This document shows, piece by piece, positions 43,045 through 52,257 of a stretch of 64,000 nt of DNA (position 1 is its first letter; the number at the start of each line of letters is the position of its first letter). Below the pieces are notes generated by a model, which saw only the letters and a program-made list of their open reading frames with translations, had not been told where the DNA came from and did not search any database. Location of the stretch: NCBI GenBank assembly GCA_041494805.1, contig JBGQBN010000001.1, positions 62,001 through 126,000 on the forward strand, given 5' to 3'. This DNA comes from JBGQBN01 sp041494805 (GTDB lineage: Bacteria > Acidobacteriota > Terriglobia > Terriglobales > Acidobacteriaceae). The position numbers and the translations under genes are program-made.

Positions 43045-44535
43045 ATGCGCACGAGAACTATGCTTGTTGTCGTTCTGGCTATTACGGCAATCATGTTCCT
43101 GGGGTGTCCACCACCCGTCCAAACCAATCCTCCACCCCCCACGCCGGGTGTGAGGGTGGTCGATATGATCCCGGCGGCACTCAGCGGCGAAACCCAGCAG
43201 GATAGTGAACCGTTCCTGGCTATTCACCCCACCAACCCGCAGGCGATGGCAGCCTCGGCGTTCACGCTGAATCCGGGCGGGCCGTCGAGCACGACGGCGC
43301 CGATTTTCATTTCGCAGGACGGCGGCCAGACCTGGACGCTAAACAACGTTGTTCCCAGCCCGGTGCAGACCATCGACATCACTCATGCCTTCGATGCCGG
43401 CTCCGGAAACCTGTTCGGAGGAATCCTGCGTAGCACGGATGGGAACCTGCTGGAGCTGATCACCACCAACTTCTCGTCTCCCACGGTGATGACTACACAA
43501 GCCTCGCGTCCCGACGACGATCAGCCGTTCGTGCGGGCGACAACCGTTGGCCCCAACAATCGCATCTACATCGGCAGCAACGATTTCAGCCAATTCGCCA
43601 CCACTGGGCACACGGCAACCGTGGACGTCTCGGGAAACGGGGGCGGCAGTTATTCCCAGGTCCGAGTGGAGTCCAGGAATTCGGCCAACATGACGGCGTG
43701 TGGCTCTCCGGGCAGTCAGGATGGGCCCTCGATCCGGCCCAGCATTGCCAAGGACAACACCATCTACGCCGCCTTCTTCGGCTGGAGAACGTTTGACTGC
43801 AGTACCGGCATGGTGAACAGTGATGTAGTCGTCGTGCGTGATGATAGCGGCGGGGTGGGCGCCACTCCTTTCACCGACCTGAAGGATCCCAACGACACTA
43901 AGGTCGGCGTGCGCGCTGTGCAGGGCGTGAACATTCCCTGGTCCAATCAGCAGACTCTGGCCCAAGAAAGGGTCGGATCCACTCTGTCTCTGGCCGTGGA
44001 TCCCAACAACAGTTCGATGGTCTACGTGGCCTGGGCCGACCGGGTGGGCAACGGGGACATTTATACGATTCATGTGCGGCGCTCCACCGACCGTGGTGTG
44101 CACTGGTCAAGCGACCTGTTCACGCAACAAAATGCGACCAACTCAGCTTTGGCGGTGGCCGATAACGGCACCGTCGGCCTGCTCTACCAGGCCCATGTGG
44201 GGACGGGAACCGCCGGCGTCTGGGAGACCCACCTGATCCAGACCAAGGACGCGTTCTCTACCAGGCAGGACGGACTGCTGGCGACCACGCCGTCGGACAA
44301 GCCGCCAGCGCAATATTTGCCTTACCTTGGAGATTACGTGGGCCTGATGGCCGTGGGGAACGAATTTCGAGGCGTGTTCAGCGCCAACAACACGCCGGAC
44401 AACAGCCACTTCCCGCAAGGCGTGACCTATCAACGGGTGGCGGATTTCAACAGCCATACCCTGGGGGACGGCCAGGGAGGCACGGTAGACGTTTCCATTG
44501 ACGTGTTTTATTTCAGCTTTCCAGTGATGACGTAG
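43045..44535 (+). CDS. Lipoprotein with sialidase-like Asp-box propeller
   Basis: The 496-residue protein has a lipobox FLGC (about residue 20) and at least two Asp-box motifs, SQDGGQTW and STDRGVHW, spread over a beta-propeller of the sialidase/BNR type. PSIRPSIAKDNTIYAAFFGW and SLAVDPNNSSMVYVAWADR resemble repeats of such propellers. It would be lipid-anchored and exposed to the periplasm or outside. The catalytic sialidase residues cannot be placed, so glycan binding or another role is equally possible. GGGAGGA before ATG 43045 sets the start. Confidence 0.75.
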   Translation: MRTRTMLVVVLAITAIMFLGCPPPVQTNPPPPTPGVRVVDMIPAALSGETQQDSEPFLAIHPTNPQAMAASAFTLNPGGPSSTTAPIFISQDGGQTWTLNNVVPSPVQTIDITHAFDAGSGNLFGGILRSTDGNLLELITTNFSSPTVMTTQASRPDDDQPFVRATTVGPNNRIYIGSNDFSQFATTGHTATVDVSGNGGGSYSQVRVESRNSANMTACGSPGSQDGPSIRPSIAKDNTIYAAFFGWRTFDCSTGMVNSDVVVVRDDSGGVGATPFTDLKDPNDTKVGVRAVQGVNIPWSNQQTLAQERVGSTLSLAVDPNNSSMVYVAWADRVGNGDIYTIHVRRSTDRGVHWSSDLFTQQNATNSALAVADNGTVGLLYQAHVGTGTAGVWETHLIQTKDAFSTRQDGLLATTPSDKPPAQYLPYLGDYVGLMAVGNEFRGVFSANNTPDNSHFPQGVTYQRVADFNSHTLGDGQGGTVDVSIDVFYFSFPVMT

Positions 44536-44568
44536 ACTGATACGGTCAGCCTGGAGGAGGGACAAGCC

Positions 44569-45411
44569 ATGAGGCGTAGGATTTCACTCTCCCGTTCGTT
44601 GCTAGCGACGGCCGTGCTGGTTGCCAGCAGCCAGATCGCGCCAGCTCAGGAAGCAGCGCCGAAGTTCGATCTCGCAATTGTGGGGACGGTCATGCAAACG
44701 GGCGCCAGCTCATTTGCAGCGGTGCCCGCCTCCGCCAACAACCTCGTAGTCCGCGTGGAGAAGGTGCTGGACAAACCCAAGGCGGCGATGTTGAAGGCCG
44801 GCGACTCCATGACAATGGTGGTGCGGGACCCGTCGCATTTTGCCAAGGGGACTCGCGCTGTGTTTTATGCGACGGCCTGGATCTACGGGCAGGGAATCGC
44901 CGCCCGCGAAGTGACCCATGACCTGGTTCCCGCCGGAGCGGCGGAGGCGGCATCGGAGAACCGACTGCAACAACTACGTAGTCAGCAGCGCGATCAAGAC
45001 TTGCGCGCCCGTGTGACGGCGGCTGACATCGTAGTAGTAGGAAAGGTCTCGCAAGTCCACCCGTGGTCAAAGCCAGAGGGTGGGATCCGGGGCGTCAGCG
45101 AGCACAATCCTGATTGGCAGGAAGCCGTAATTCAGGTGCAATCGGCCATCAAGGGCGCCCAGGGCCAGAATCAGGTGGTGGTGCGCTTTCCCAAGTCCAT
45201 GGACATCGCCTGGTACCTGGCGCCCCGGTTCCAGCAAGGCCAGTCAGGGACGTTTCTCTTGAAGAAGGACGTGGTGTCCGGAGCGCCGAAGGCCATGTTG
45301 GCGGGAGCAGCGGTCCAGGCCTACACCGCCCTGACTTCCGTGGACGTTCTTTCGGCCGAGGATGCCGAGCACGTGCGGGCAATAGCGGCAGGGCCTCCCG
45401 GCCACGAGTGA
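44569..45411 (+). CDS. Secreted protein of unknown function with two similar domains
   Basis: The 280-residue product has a signal peptide (1-27) and two related halves. The first (about 33-115) runs FDLAIVGTVMQTG, then NNLVVRVEKVLDKPKA, then HFAKGTRAVFYATAW. The second (about 150-235) runs ADIVVVGKVSQVHP, then EAVIQVQSAIKGAQG, then QSGTFLLKKD. Both look like one beta-sandwich repeated. I do not recognise the family. CTGGAGGAGGGAC before the ATG is a strong ribosome-binding site. It follows the Asp-box gene by 33 nt, so the two may be co-transcribed. Confidence 0.62.
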   Translation: MRRRISLSRSLLATAVLVASSQIAPAQEAAPKFDLAIVGTVMQTGASSFAAVPASANNLVVRVEKVLDKPKAAMLKAGDSMTMVVRDPSHFAKGTRAVFYATAWIYGQGIAAREVTHDLVPAGAAEAASENRLQQLRSQQRDQDLRARVTAADIVVVGKVSQVHPWSKPEGGIRGVSEHNPDWQEAVIQVQSAIKGAQGQNQVVVRFPKSMDIAWYLAPRFQQGQSGTFLLKKDVVSGAPKAMLAGAAVQAYTALTSVDVLSAEDAEHVRAIAAGPPGHE

Positions 45412-45467
45412 GTCCCTTTCGTCTCAACGGTCCTCCGGCAGGGATGCGCAGGGCAGTTCCGCGGTGC

Positions 45468-45848
45468 CTACGCGGCCAGCAGCGCCACGCCGCCCGCCAC
45501 CAGCAATGCGGCCATCCAGCGGTGGGGATCTACGCGCTCATGCAGGAAAAGCTTAGCCGCGACCGCGTTGGCCACGAAGGTGAGCGAGGCCGATGCCGGC
45601 GCCACCAGGCTTACGTCGCCCCAGGACAGCGCAAACAGCAGACTGTAGAAGGCGACCGCCATGGCCAGAATGCCAAGCATGAAATTCGGATTCCGCAGGG
45701 TGCGGCCCACCACCGCGAGCAGACCTGCCCGGCGAAAAAATTCATGCACATCGCCCACCTGCTTCATGGCGCGGGAGAGGAGCACGTCGCCGGCTACGGA
45801 AGCGAGCACGATGGCCGCGATTGCGCTCCAGACGTAAGCGGGCTTCAT
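45468..45848 (-). CDS. Half-size DMT/EamA-type membrane protein (second of pair)
   Basis: The 126-residue protein has four membrane helices, the half-size form of the drug/metabolite transporter superfamily, like SMR or ArnE/ArnF proteins. It shares with its neighbour the pattern GD-LLSR-MK-VG near the N-terminus, ALSW-D in the middle and LHE-V in the last loop. Such pairs act as heterodimers; ArnEF is proposed to flip a lipid-linked sugar. The stop is near 45468. It overlaps the upstream paralog by 4 nt, after hpnJ. Confidence 0.8.
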   Translation of the reverse strand: MKPAYVWSAIAAIVLASVAGDVLLSRAMKQVGDVHEFFRRAGLLAVVGRTLRNPNFMLGILAMAVAFYSLLFALSWGDVSLVAPASASLTFVANAVAAKLFLHERVDPHRWMAALLVAGGVALLAA

Positions 45849-46282
45849 GGCTCTGCCCTCGATGAAACAGGTTCGGGCACGTAGGCGCCCGATTCAGCAG
45901 GCGGGTTGTGGGTCAGTGCAGGACCACGGGTGACAAATCCCACGCCTGCGGAGACCAGGAGAATTCCCAGCCAGCGCGCGGTGCTCACCTGCTCGTGCAG
46001 CACAAACTTGGCGATCAGCGCCAGCAGCACATAACCCAGCGAAGTAGCGGGAAGCACATAGGTCAGGTCGGCCCAGGACAGGGCCGTCATGTAGGCCGCA
46101 AAGAATCCCAGCAAGAAAAGGATCCCCACGGCAACCCAGGGATTCAGAATCGCAAGAATGACGGAGGGTAGTTGTTGCAGCGAGATGCCGCCCACTTCCT
46201 TCATACCACGGGAGAGTAGAGGGTCACCGATGGCTCCGAAAATCGTCACCCCGGCCAGCACCAGATACTTGCGGAACGTCAC
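45845..46282 (-). CDS. Half-size DMT/EamA-type membrane protein (first of pair)
   Basis: This 145-residue paralog of the next gene has four helices followed by a polar C-terminal tail of about 25 residues. GDPLLSRGMKEVGG matches GDVLLSRAMKQVGD of the partner, and ALSWADLTYVLPATSLGYVL matches ALSWGDVSLVAPASASLTFV. It starts 12 nt after the hpnJ stop on the minus strand, so hpnJ, this gene and its partner form one operon. A flippase or exporter for the hopanoid product is an inference from this context. Confidence 0.8.
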   Translation of the reverse strand: MTFRKYLVLAGVTIFGAIGDPLLSRGMKEVGGISLQQLPSVILAILNPWVAVGILFLLGFFAAYMTALSWADLTYVLPATSLGYVLLALIAKFVLHEQVSTARWLGILLVSAGVGFVTRGPALTHNPPAESGAYVPEPVSSRAEP

Positions 46283-46294
46283 ACTTGTCTTTCC

Positions 46295-47773
46295 CTAGGC
46301 CTTGACGGGCTCGGCGGCCGCGGTCGGGTCCTGTTGCTCGCGCTTTTCCGTGACCCATTTGTGACGCGTGGCGCGCAACTTAAGGAAGCTCTTGGCTTCT
46401 TTGTAGAGGCGCTTGCGATCGTTGGCGTCAAACGCTGCCTTTTTCAGAATTCGGAAGACGGCCTTGGGCCGGAAGTAGTACTCATCGTAGAAGCGGTGTA
46501 CGGCGTCGAGAATTTCCTCCGCCGGCAAGCCGGGATACTGGATGTGGGCAAGCTGATGGCCACCCTCGTCCACCATTTTGTTGTCCGCCACCATGAAACC
46601 ATTCTTCACGGCGTATTCATAGAGTTCGGTTCCCGGGTAGGCGTGCGCCACTGAAACCTGGATGGTCTCCACGTCCAGTTCTTTGGCAAACGCAATCGTG
46701 TTGTTGATCGTCTCGCGCGTCTCGCCCGGCAATCCCATGATGAAGTCGCCATGGACAACCAGTCCTAACTTGTGGCAATCCTTGGTGAACTGGCGCGCAC
46801 GCTCGATGGTGGCGCCCTTCTTGATGTTCTTCAGGATCTGCTGGTCTCCCGACTCGTAGCCCACGATGAGCAGTCGGCAGCCAGCCTCTTTCATGGCCTT
46901 CAGCGTCTCGTAGTCAGTGGTGACCCGCGAGGTACAAGACCAGGTGAGGTTCAGCGGCTTCAGCTTGGAGCATAATTCGACGGTCCGAGGCTTCTGGATG
47001 TTGAAGGTATCGTCGTCAAAGAAAAATTCCTTCACCCAGGGCCAGTACTCTTTCGCCTTGGCCATCTCCCGCGCGACATCGTCGGTCGAACGCTTGCGCC
47101 AGGGATGACCGCTCAAAGTCTGCGGCCACAGGCAGAACGTACACTGCGCCGGGCAGCCACGAGTGGTGTAAAGAGAAACGTAGGGATTCAGCAGGAACGG
47201 AACATTGTAGCGCCGGACATCCAGGTCGCGGTGATAAACGTCCGTGACGTGGGGCAGGGAATCCAAGTCGTCGATCTGCGGCCGATCGGCAGTGTGTACA
47301 ACCGATCCGTTCTTGCGGTAGGAGATGCCCAGAATTTCTTCCAGCGGCTTGCCTTGCGCGAACTCGACCACGGAGTAGTCGAATTCTTTGCGACAGACAA
47401 AATCAATCGCCGGACAGTCTTTCAATGATTTTTCCGGAAGCACCGTAACGTGCGGCCCCACAAAGGCAATCTTGATCCCAGGACTTACGTCCTTAATGGC
47501 CTGCACCAGCCGAATGTCGCCGGGGAAGCCGGGTGTACTCGTAAACAGTACGAGGAACTCATAATCGCGGGCAATCCGAATGGTCTCTTCCGCTGAGACG
47601 TGGTGGGATGGAGCATCCAACAGGCGGGCGCCTTCAAGCATTCCAGTCGGATAAGCCAGCCAGACCGGATACCAATAGGATTCAATCTCACGAGTGGCAG
47701 GCCAACGCGACCCCGCCCCGCCATCGAAGTTCTCAAAGGAAGGCGGATTCAAAAACAGTGTTTTTAAGGGCAT
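46295..47773 (-). CDS. hpnJ: Hopanoid biosynthesis radical SAM protein HpnJ
   Basis: HpnJ is linked to the cyclitol ether head group of bacteriohopanetetrol, formed by ring contraction of a glucosamine unit. The 492-residue protein has a B12-binding-type N-terminal domain (about 1-180, FLNPPSFENFDGG at the start). The radical SAM motif is C207-x3-C211-x2-C214 in TRGCPAQCTFCLWPQ. It heads a minus-strand operon with the paired transporter genes, 7 kb from the main hopanoid cluster. The start at ATG 47773 gives the usual HpnJ N-terminus, MPLKTLFLNPPSFENFDGG. Confidence 0.92.
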   Translation of the reverse strand: MPLKTLFLNPPSFENFDGGAGSRWPATREIESYWYPVWLAYPTGMLEGARLLDAPSHHVSAEETIRIARDYEFLVLFTSTPGFPGDIRLVQAIKDVSPGIKIAFVGPHVTVLPEKSLKDCPAIDFVCRKEFDYSVVEFAQGKPLEEILGISYRKNGSVVHTADRPQIDDLDSLPHVTDVYHRDLDVRRYNVPFLLNPYVSLYTTRGCPAQCTFCLWPQTLSGHPWRKRSTDDVAREMAKAKEYWPWVKEFFFDDDTFNIQKPRTVELCSKLKPLNLTWSCTSRVTTDYETLKAMKEAGCRLLIVGYESGDQQILKNIKKGATIERARQFTKDCHKLGLVVHGDFIMGLPGETRETINNTIAFAKELDVETIQVSVAHAYPGTELYEYAVKNGFMVADNKMVDEGGHQLAHIQYPGLPAEEILDAVHRFYDEYYFRPKAVFRILKKAAFDANDRKRLYKEAKSFLKLRATRHKWVTEKREQQDPTAAAEPVKA

Positions 47774-48011
47774 AAGTTAGTGCCTTATATTAACATTTCC
47801 GCAGGAATTCTCCCGGTGTCACCCAGTACATTCGAGGTACACGTCGCCAGTCGGACGTCTCACGCAACACAAAGACTCTGATGGAGTTACAAGTGAGTAT
47901 AAGGCCTCTATGGAAAAAGGGTGAGGTGATTAGGTCGAATGGGCCGTTTAGTGCATGGAAGGGCGAAAATAAGCCCTCGGCGGCCCTCTCCGGGCGGGGA
48001 CCTCAACGGTG

Positions 48012-49328
48012 CTACTGGCCCGCCAGAGCCCAGGCTTCCAGTTCCCCGGTAGCGCGCAGGAGCGTGATGCGAGCTCGTTGCAGCTCGAAATTGGCATCCT
48101 GCAACGCGTTGTGGCGCTCATTAGCCTGATTGCGGGCATGCCCGAGATCGCGCACGGTGGCGGTACTGGCGTCCATGCGAACCTGCACCGCTTCCAGGTC
48201 CGACTGGGCAACTTGATACTCCAGATCGGCCACATCCCGGGCGGCAGACAGCTGCTCCACCGCCCGCTGCAACTTCAGAGTTTCCTCCGACACCTGGTTC
48301 TTGGCGGCTTCCGCGTCTTTCCTAACGCGCAAAGCCTCTGCATCCGCCCCTTGCGCTCGGGCATGCTGCGAGGAACTCAAAAAAGAAAAACGTATGGACA
48401 CACCGATCGTGGCGTTATGCCGTTCGAAGCTCTTATAGAATTCGCTGTAGTTGTTGTAGTTAGCGAGCAGGGCGTACTGGCCGGCAAAATCCACTGACGG
48501 CCATAAACTCCGATGCTCACCGCGAGCGCGTAGCTCTTGGGCGACGGCGCGAGTCTCAGCCGCCTGAACCGCGGGGCTGGTTTGCACCGCTTTGCCGGCA
48601 AGGTCTTCTTCCTGCCGCACCTCGGGCAACGGAGGAATGGACTCCGCTACGGTTTCAATCGAAGGGGCCGGTAGCCCGGTCAGTTGGGAAAGCCGGTTGC
48701 GTAGCACATCAATCGCACCTTGTGCTTCCGCGAGGCGCAGACGGACACGAGCCGTCGTTAGTCGTGCCTTGTTTCGGGCCTGCGGATTCTCCACGCCTTC
48801 CTGGATGCGCTCGCTGACCACCTGCTCCATCTTGTCTGCATCGCCCTTTTCCTGCTGCAAATGGTTCAGCAGCGCTTCCCACTTACTGAGTTCGGCATAG
48901 CTCAGGACCGTATCTTGAATGACCTGGTTCCGCTGGTTCTTACCCTGGAGGGCAGTGGCTTTCCAGTCCGTCTTGGCGGCGCGGACAAAATCGCGCAGAG
49001 CTGGATTGAACAGCGCAGACTGGGCATTGAGGTTGATGATCGAAGGCGCCGAACCTTCCAGGCTGAGCGGAAATCCCCATGACGCACCCAGTCCGGAACC
49101 CACCACGAGCTGAGGCAAATACTGGTTGCGCGCCTCGTGATAGGTGGCAAAAGCCCGCTGCTCGTCAGCGGAGGCGGCCCCGGCCGTCGTGCTGTGGCTG
49201 AGCGCCAATTCGACCGCGCGCTTTAATGGCAGGGGCTCGGCAGCCAGCAGCGGCACAGCAGAAAGCAGCAAAATGGCCACGCACAACGAAATCGAGAGCA
49301 GCGGTGCACAGCGAGAAGCAGACTTCAT
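48012..49328 (-). CDS. TolC-family outer-membrane efflux protein
   Basis: The 438-residue protein has a signal peptide (1-29) and two outer-membrane efflux protein halves with long helices. The repeated blocks include PLPLKRAVELALSHST, YHEARNQYLPQLVVGSG, ETRAVAQELRARGEHR and LWPSVDFAGQYALL. These build the trimeric channel-tunnel. It is the last gene of a minus-strand set after a membrane-fusion protein and a TPR protein. No inner-membrane transporter lies in the window, so the pump partner must be elsewhere. Confidence 0.87.
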   Translation of the reverse strand: MKSASRCAPLLSISLCVAILLLSAVPLLAAEPLPLKRAVELALSHSTTAGAASADEQRAFATYHEARNQYLPQLVVGSGLGASWGFPLSLEGSAPSIINLNAQSALFNPALRDFVRAAKTDWKATALQGKNQRNQVIQDTVLSYAELSKWEALLNHLQQEKGDADKMEQVVSERIQEGVENPQARNKARLTTARVRLRLAEAQGAIDVLRNRLSQLTGLPAPSIETVAESIPPLPEVRQEEDLAGKAVQTSPAVQAAETRAVAQELRARGEHRSLWPSVDFAGQYALLANYNNYSEFYKSFERHNATIGVSIRFSFLSSSQHARAQGADAEALRVRKDAEAAKNQVSEETLKLQRAVEQLSAARDVADLEYQVAQSDLEAVQVRMDASTATVRDLGHARNQANERHNALQDANFELQRARITLLRATGELEAWALAGQ

Positions 49329-49455
49329 CTCTTCACCTTCGAAGGGAATCGCGTGAAAAAGGCGATTGTAAATGAGTAGCCCCGGGGAGATAGCGTAACG
49401 AGAACTGGTTTCCAGTCCACGGTCTTCGGCCTGGCTTGGGCCCGGCCCGTAATTC

Positions 49456-50418
49456 TCAGTGAGTGAGCCTATTCAGGGCCTCCCGGGCGAGGGAGAAACT
49501 CTTGGCCAAAGCAAGCGCCGCGCGGTACTCCTCGGCTGCTGCCTGCTTGTCACCCTGCTTTTCCAGGACAGTTCCCAGCAGGTAGTGGGCCTTGAAGGCG
49601 GGTGCCTCTTCCACGGTAGAACTGGACAGGTAGCGCTTCAGCAACTGGGTCGCTCCGGGAAAATTGCGTCCGGCACGGATGAGAGTCTCGGCCGCATCCA
49701 CCAAGACTACCGGTTGATTCATCTGCGCAGAACTGGCGCGGTTGATGGCATCTTCCATATCGCCGAGGCGGCCGACATGGCGGTAAAACAGGGCCAGATT
49801 CAACCACGCGTCCGCGCCGCCATGACTGGATTCAATGGCGGCGCGATAGTCCTTCTCGGCGGCAACCATGTCCTTCTTTTTTTCAGCGATCCGGCCATTG
49901 ACCCAATTGGCTTTGGCGGGCTCGAGCGTAGCTAGCGTCTGTGCCTGGGCAGCGGCCTTGTCGCGTCCGCCGCCCACGATCCCTGGAGCTTCCAGGTAGA
50001 ACTCGGCCAGGTCGGTGCGTGCATCCACGCTGTCAGGACTTAGTTGCACCGCTCGTTCAAACTCAGTGCGAACCTTCTTGGCGAGCCCGGCCGCCGTAAG
50101 GAAATTCGAGGAGTCAGCCTTTTCGCCATAAACGCGGCCCAGCCACAGGTGGTAGCGGCTGTTGTTAGGCTCCAGGGCGACCGCCTTCTCGCAGTTTTCG
50201 ACGCCTCGGTCCCAGTCCTCCAGCGCGAAATAGGCGCGGCACAGCAAGTTGTAGGATTCGGCATCATGGGGTGATGCATCGATCTCTCCCCGCAGCGTGG
50301 TGATGGCGTCATCGACGCGCCCCGCGGCTAACAGGGCCGGGGCAGAATCGGCGGCAGTGGCCTGCAAAGGCAACGCTGCCAGCAACGCCAGGATCAGGAT
50401 TGTTTTCAACGGCCGCAT
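49456..50418 (-). CDS. Exported TPR-repeat protein
   Basis: The 320-residue protein has a signal peptide (1-22) followed by about seven tetratricopeptide repeats, such as SYNLLCRAYFALEDWDRGVE, SRYHLWLGRVYGEKADSS, DAWLNLALFYRHVGRLGDM and AHYLLGTVLEKQGDKQAAAEEY (the last in part). It is a periplasmic scaffold. It starts 3 nt after the membrane-fusion gene and lies before tolC, so it is probably part of the same export system. Its partner is unknown. Confidence 0.78.
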   Translation of the reverse strand: MRPLKTILILALLAALPLQATAADSAPALLAAGRVDDAITTLRGEIDASPHDAESYNLLCRAYFALEDWDRGVENCEKAVALEPNNSRYHLWLGRVYGEKADSSNFLTAAGLAKKVRTEFERAVQLSPDSVDARTDLAEFYLEAPGIVGGGRDKAAAQAQTLATLEPAKANWVNGRIAEKKKDMVAAEKDYRAAIESSHGGADAWLNLALFYRHVGRLGDMEDAINRASSAQMNQPVVLVDAAETLIRAGRNFPGATQLLKRYLSSSTVEEAPAFKAHYLLGTVLEKQGDKQAAAEEYRAALALAKSFSLAREALNRLTH

Positions 50419-50421
50419 TCT

Positions 50422-51672
50422 CTAGTGAACCACCTTTACCACCAGGCCATCGCGCAGCGGTTTGGAATTGGTTGAATTCAGCGCCACTGACGCTTTTTCC
50501 GGGACTCCGCTGGTTACTTCCACATCTGTGAGATTTGAAATGGAAGTCTGGACTTCACGGCGCCGCAATTCATCGTTCACGACCTGGAACACAAAAGTCT
50601 TGTCGCCAGCCTGGCGAACTGCCTCGCGCGGCGCGGTAAGAACGTCGTGATGCTCCGCCGTAATCACGGTGACGCCCACATTAATGTTGGGCAAGAGCCT
50701 GAAATCGTGATTGTCCACCACGCCGGTGGCCTCGCCCACGTTGCGCGTGCCGCGCAGCTTCACGGTCGCGGGTATGGTGTTGACCGTGCCCTCCCAGATG
50801 CGGCCGGGCACAGCATCCCAGGTCAATTCGATCTTCTCCCCAGGCACCAGCCGGCCCACATCCGGTTCATCTACGAAAGCACGCACCAGCACCTTGGAAA
50901 GATCCGCCTCCTGCAGCACCAGATCACCCGGACCCACATAGGCCCCCTGGCGCACGGACAGCGAATACACCACGCCGTTATAGGGAGCTCGGATGTTCAG
51001 CTGGGCGAGAATATTCTTCGCGGCGGCATACGCACTCTGTGCCTCCACTTTCTGGGCCTCGACCCGCGCAATCTCCGGCGCGGAATAACGATCCTTCTGT
51101 TTCTGCTGGAGCAGCTTTAGATCAGCATCCGCGCGTTCAAACTGGCTCTCGGCGTCTTTGACCTCGCCCGGAGAGGCCGCGCTGTTACGCTGCAGACGCC
51201 GCAGCGCCTCGAGATTGCGTTGTGCTGCTTCGCGCTCGGTTCGGGCTTTGACCAATTGCGCTTCCAGGGTCAGAATCTCCTCCTGGATACCGCCACTCTG
51301 GATGGCGCTAAGGCCGGCCTGGGCCGCGCTCACCTGGGCCAAAGCCCGGGCCGCCTGGCTGCGTGCTTCCGCATCGTCCAATTGCACCAGCAGTTGGCCT
51401 TTCTTGACCCGATCACCCTCTTTCACCAGCAATCTTCTTACGGTCGTGCCGATGGGCGCATGCGCTTCGAAGTTTTCCAGTGGTTCAATCTTGCCGTTGG
51501 TGGAAATAACGCTGCGAATGGTACTGCGCGCCAGGATGGCAGCACGCACGGGCACGGGGTCGTCGCGTGACATGAAGGACGCGAGCAACGCGACCGCCAC
51601 GACAATGCCGACCGCCCAAATGAACCAGCGGTAGCGAGCGAGAAGACCGGGTTTGCTATCCGTCAAAGACAT
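50422..51672 (-). CDS. Membrane-fusion (HlyD/RND-type) efflux adaptor
   Basis: The 416-residue protein has an N-terminal anchor (about 15-35), then barrel-sandwich halves (about 65-90 and 235-265) around a coiled-coil hairpin (about 95-225, Ala/Gln/Glu-rich). A beta-barrel and membrane-proximal domain follow. LLVKEGDRVKKGQLLVQLDD and IRAPYNGVVYSLSVRQGAYV are the lipoyl-type strands. It links an inner-membrane pump to TolC in the periplasm, as in MacA-type pumps. ATG 51672 is preferred; a TTG at 51720 is possible. Confidence 0.85.
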   Translation of the reverse strand: MSLTDSKPGLLARYRWFIWAVGIVVAVALLASFMSRDDPVPVRAAILARSTIRSVISTNGKIEPLENFEAHAPIGTTVRRLLVKEGDRVKKGQLLVQLDDAEARSQAARALAQVSAAQAGLSAIQSGGIQEEILTLEAQLVKARTEREAAQRNLEALRRLQRNSAASPGEVKDAESQFERADADLKLLQQKQKDRYSAPEIARVEAQKVEAQSAYAAAKNILAQLNIRAPYNGVVYSLSVRQGAYVGPGDLVLQEADLSKVLVRAFVDEPDVGRLVPGEKIELTWDAVPGRIWEGTVNTIPATVKLRGTRNVGEATGVVDNHDFRLLPNINVGVTVITAEHHDVLTAPREAVRQAGDKTFVFQVVNDELRRREVQTSISNLTDVEVTSGVPEKASVALNSTNSKPLRDGLVVKVVH

Positions 51673-51808
51673 TCTGGCTGAACGCAATAATGTATCATCT
51701 GCTGCCTTTACCAGCGGCAAAGAGTGCTGGCCTGTTAGATGCAGTGGAACGGTTAAATATACGCAAATCCTTGATGATTTGGATGTTCGCCCCTAGTTAC
51801 AATGTGCC

Positions 51809-52219
51809 ATGCCCAAGCCGCCACGCTATACCCGGGAACACGCCGAAGCAGGCCTCCATGTAAAGTTCCCCGCGATCGAAACCTGGCCGAACCAGTTTCC
51901 CGGCTACGAAATCATTGTGGATGATCCCGAGTTCACCTCGGTCTGTCCCAAGACCGGGTTGCCGGATTTCGGAGTGCTGACCATCCGCTACATGCCCAGA
52001 CAGAGCTGCCTGGAACTCAAGTCGCTAAAAGAATATCTCCAGTGCTACCGCAATCTGGGCATTTTTCAGGAAAACATCGTCAACCGAGTGCTGGAAGACG
52101 TGGTGCGCTGGGCTAAGCCGGTCTGGGCCGAGGTGAAGGGCGAGTTCCGGCCGCGGGGCGGAATCTCGACGGTGGTGGTGGCAAGGTGGCCCCGGCCCAA
52201 GGGGAAGAACCGCAAGTGA
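51809..52219 (+). CDS. queF: NADPH-dependent preQ0 reductase QueF
   Basis: QueF reduces 7-cyano-7-deazaguanine (preQ0) to preQ1 in queuosine synthesis. The 136-residue unimodular form has the catalytic cysteine C46 and aspartate D53 in EFTSVCPKTGLPDFG. The QueF motif follows as ELKSLKEYLQCYRN. No preQ1 riboswitch was seen in the short upstream gap. It is divergent from the efflux operon. The last residues are Arg/Lys-rich. Confidence 0.93.
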   Translation: MPKPPRYTREHAEAGLHVKFPAIETWPNQFPGYEIIVDDPEFTSVCPKTGLPDFGVLTIRYMPRQSCLELKSLKEYLQCYRNLGIFQENIVNRVLEDVVRWAKPVWAEVKGEFRPRGGISTVVVARWPRPKGKNRK

Positions 52220-52257
52220 TGCTTTCGCAGCTGTTGTCCGTCCGGCAGAGCTCGAGT

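Noticed and set aside
47774..48011. tRNA or small gene in the gap between hpnJ and tolC
   Set aside because: No cloverleaf, T-loop motif or ORF with a ribosome-binding site was found.
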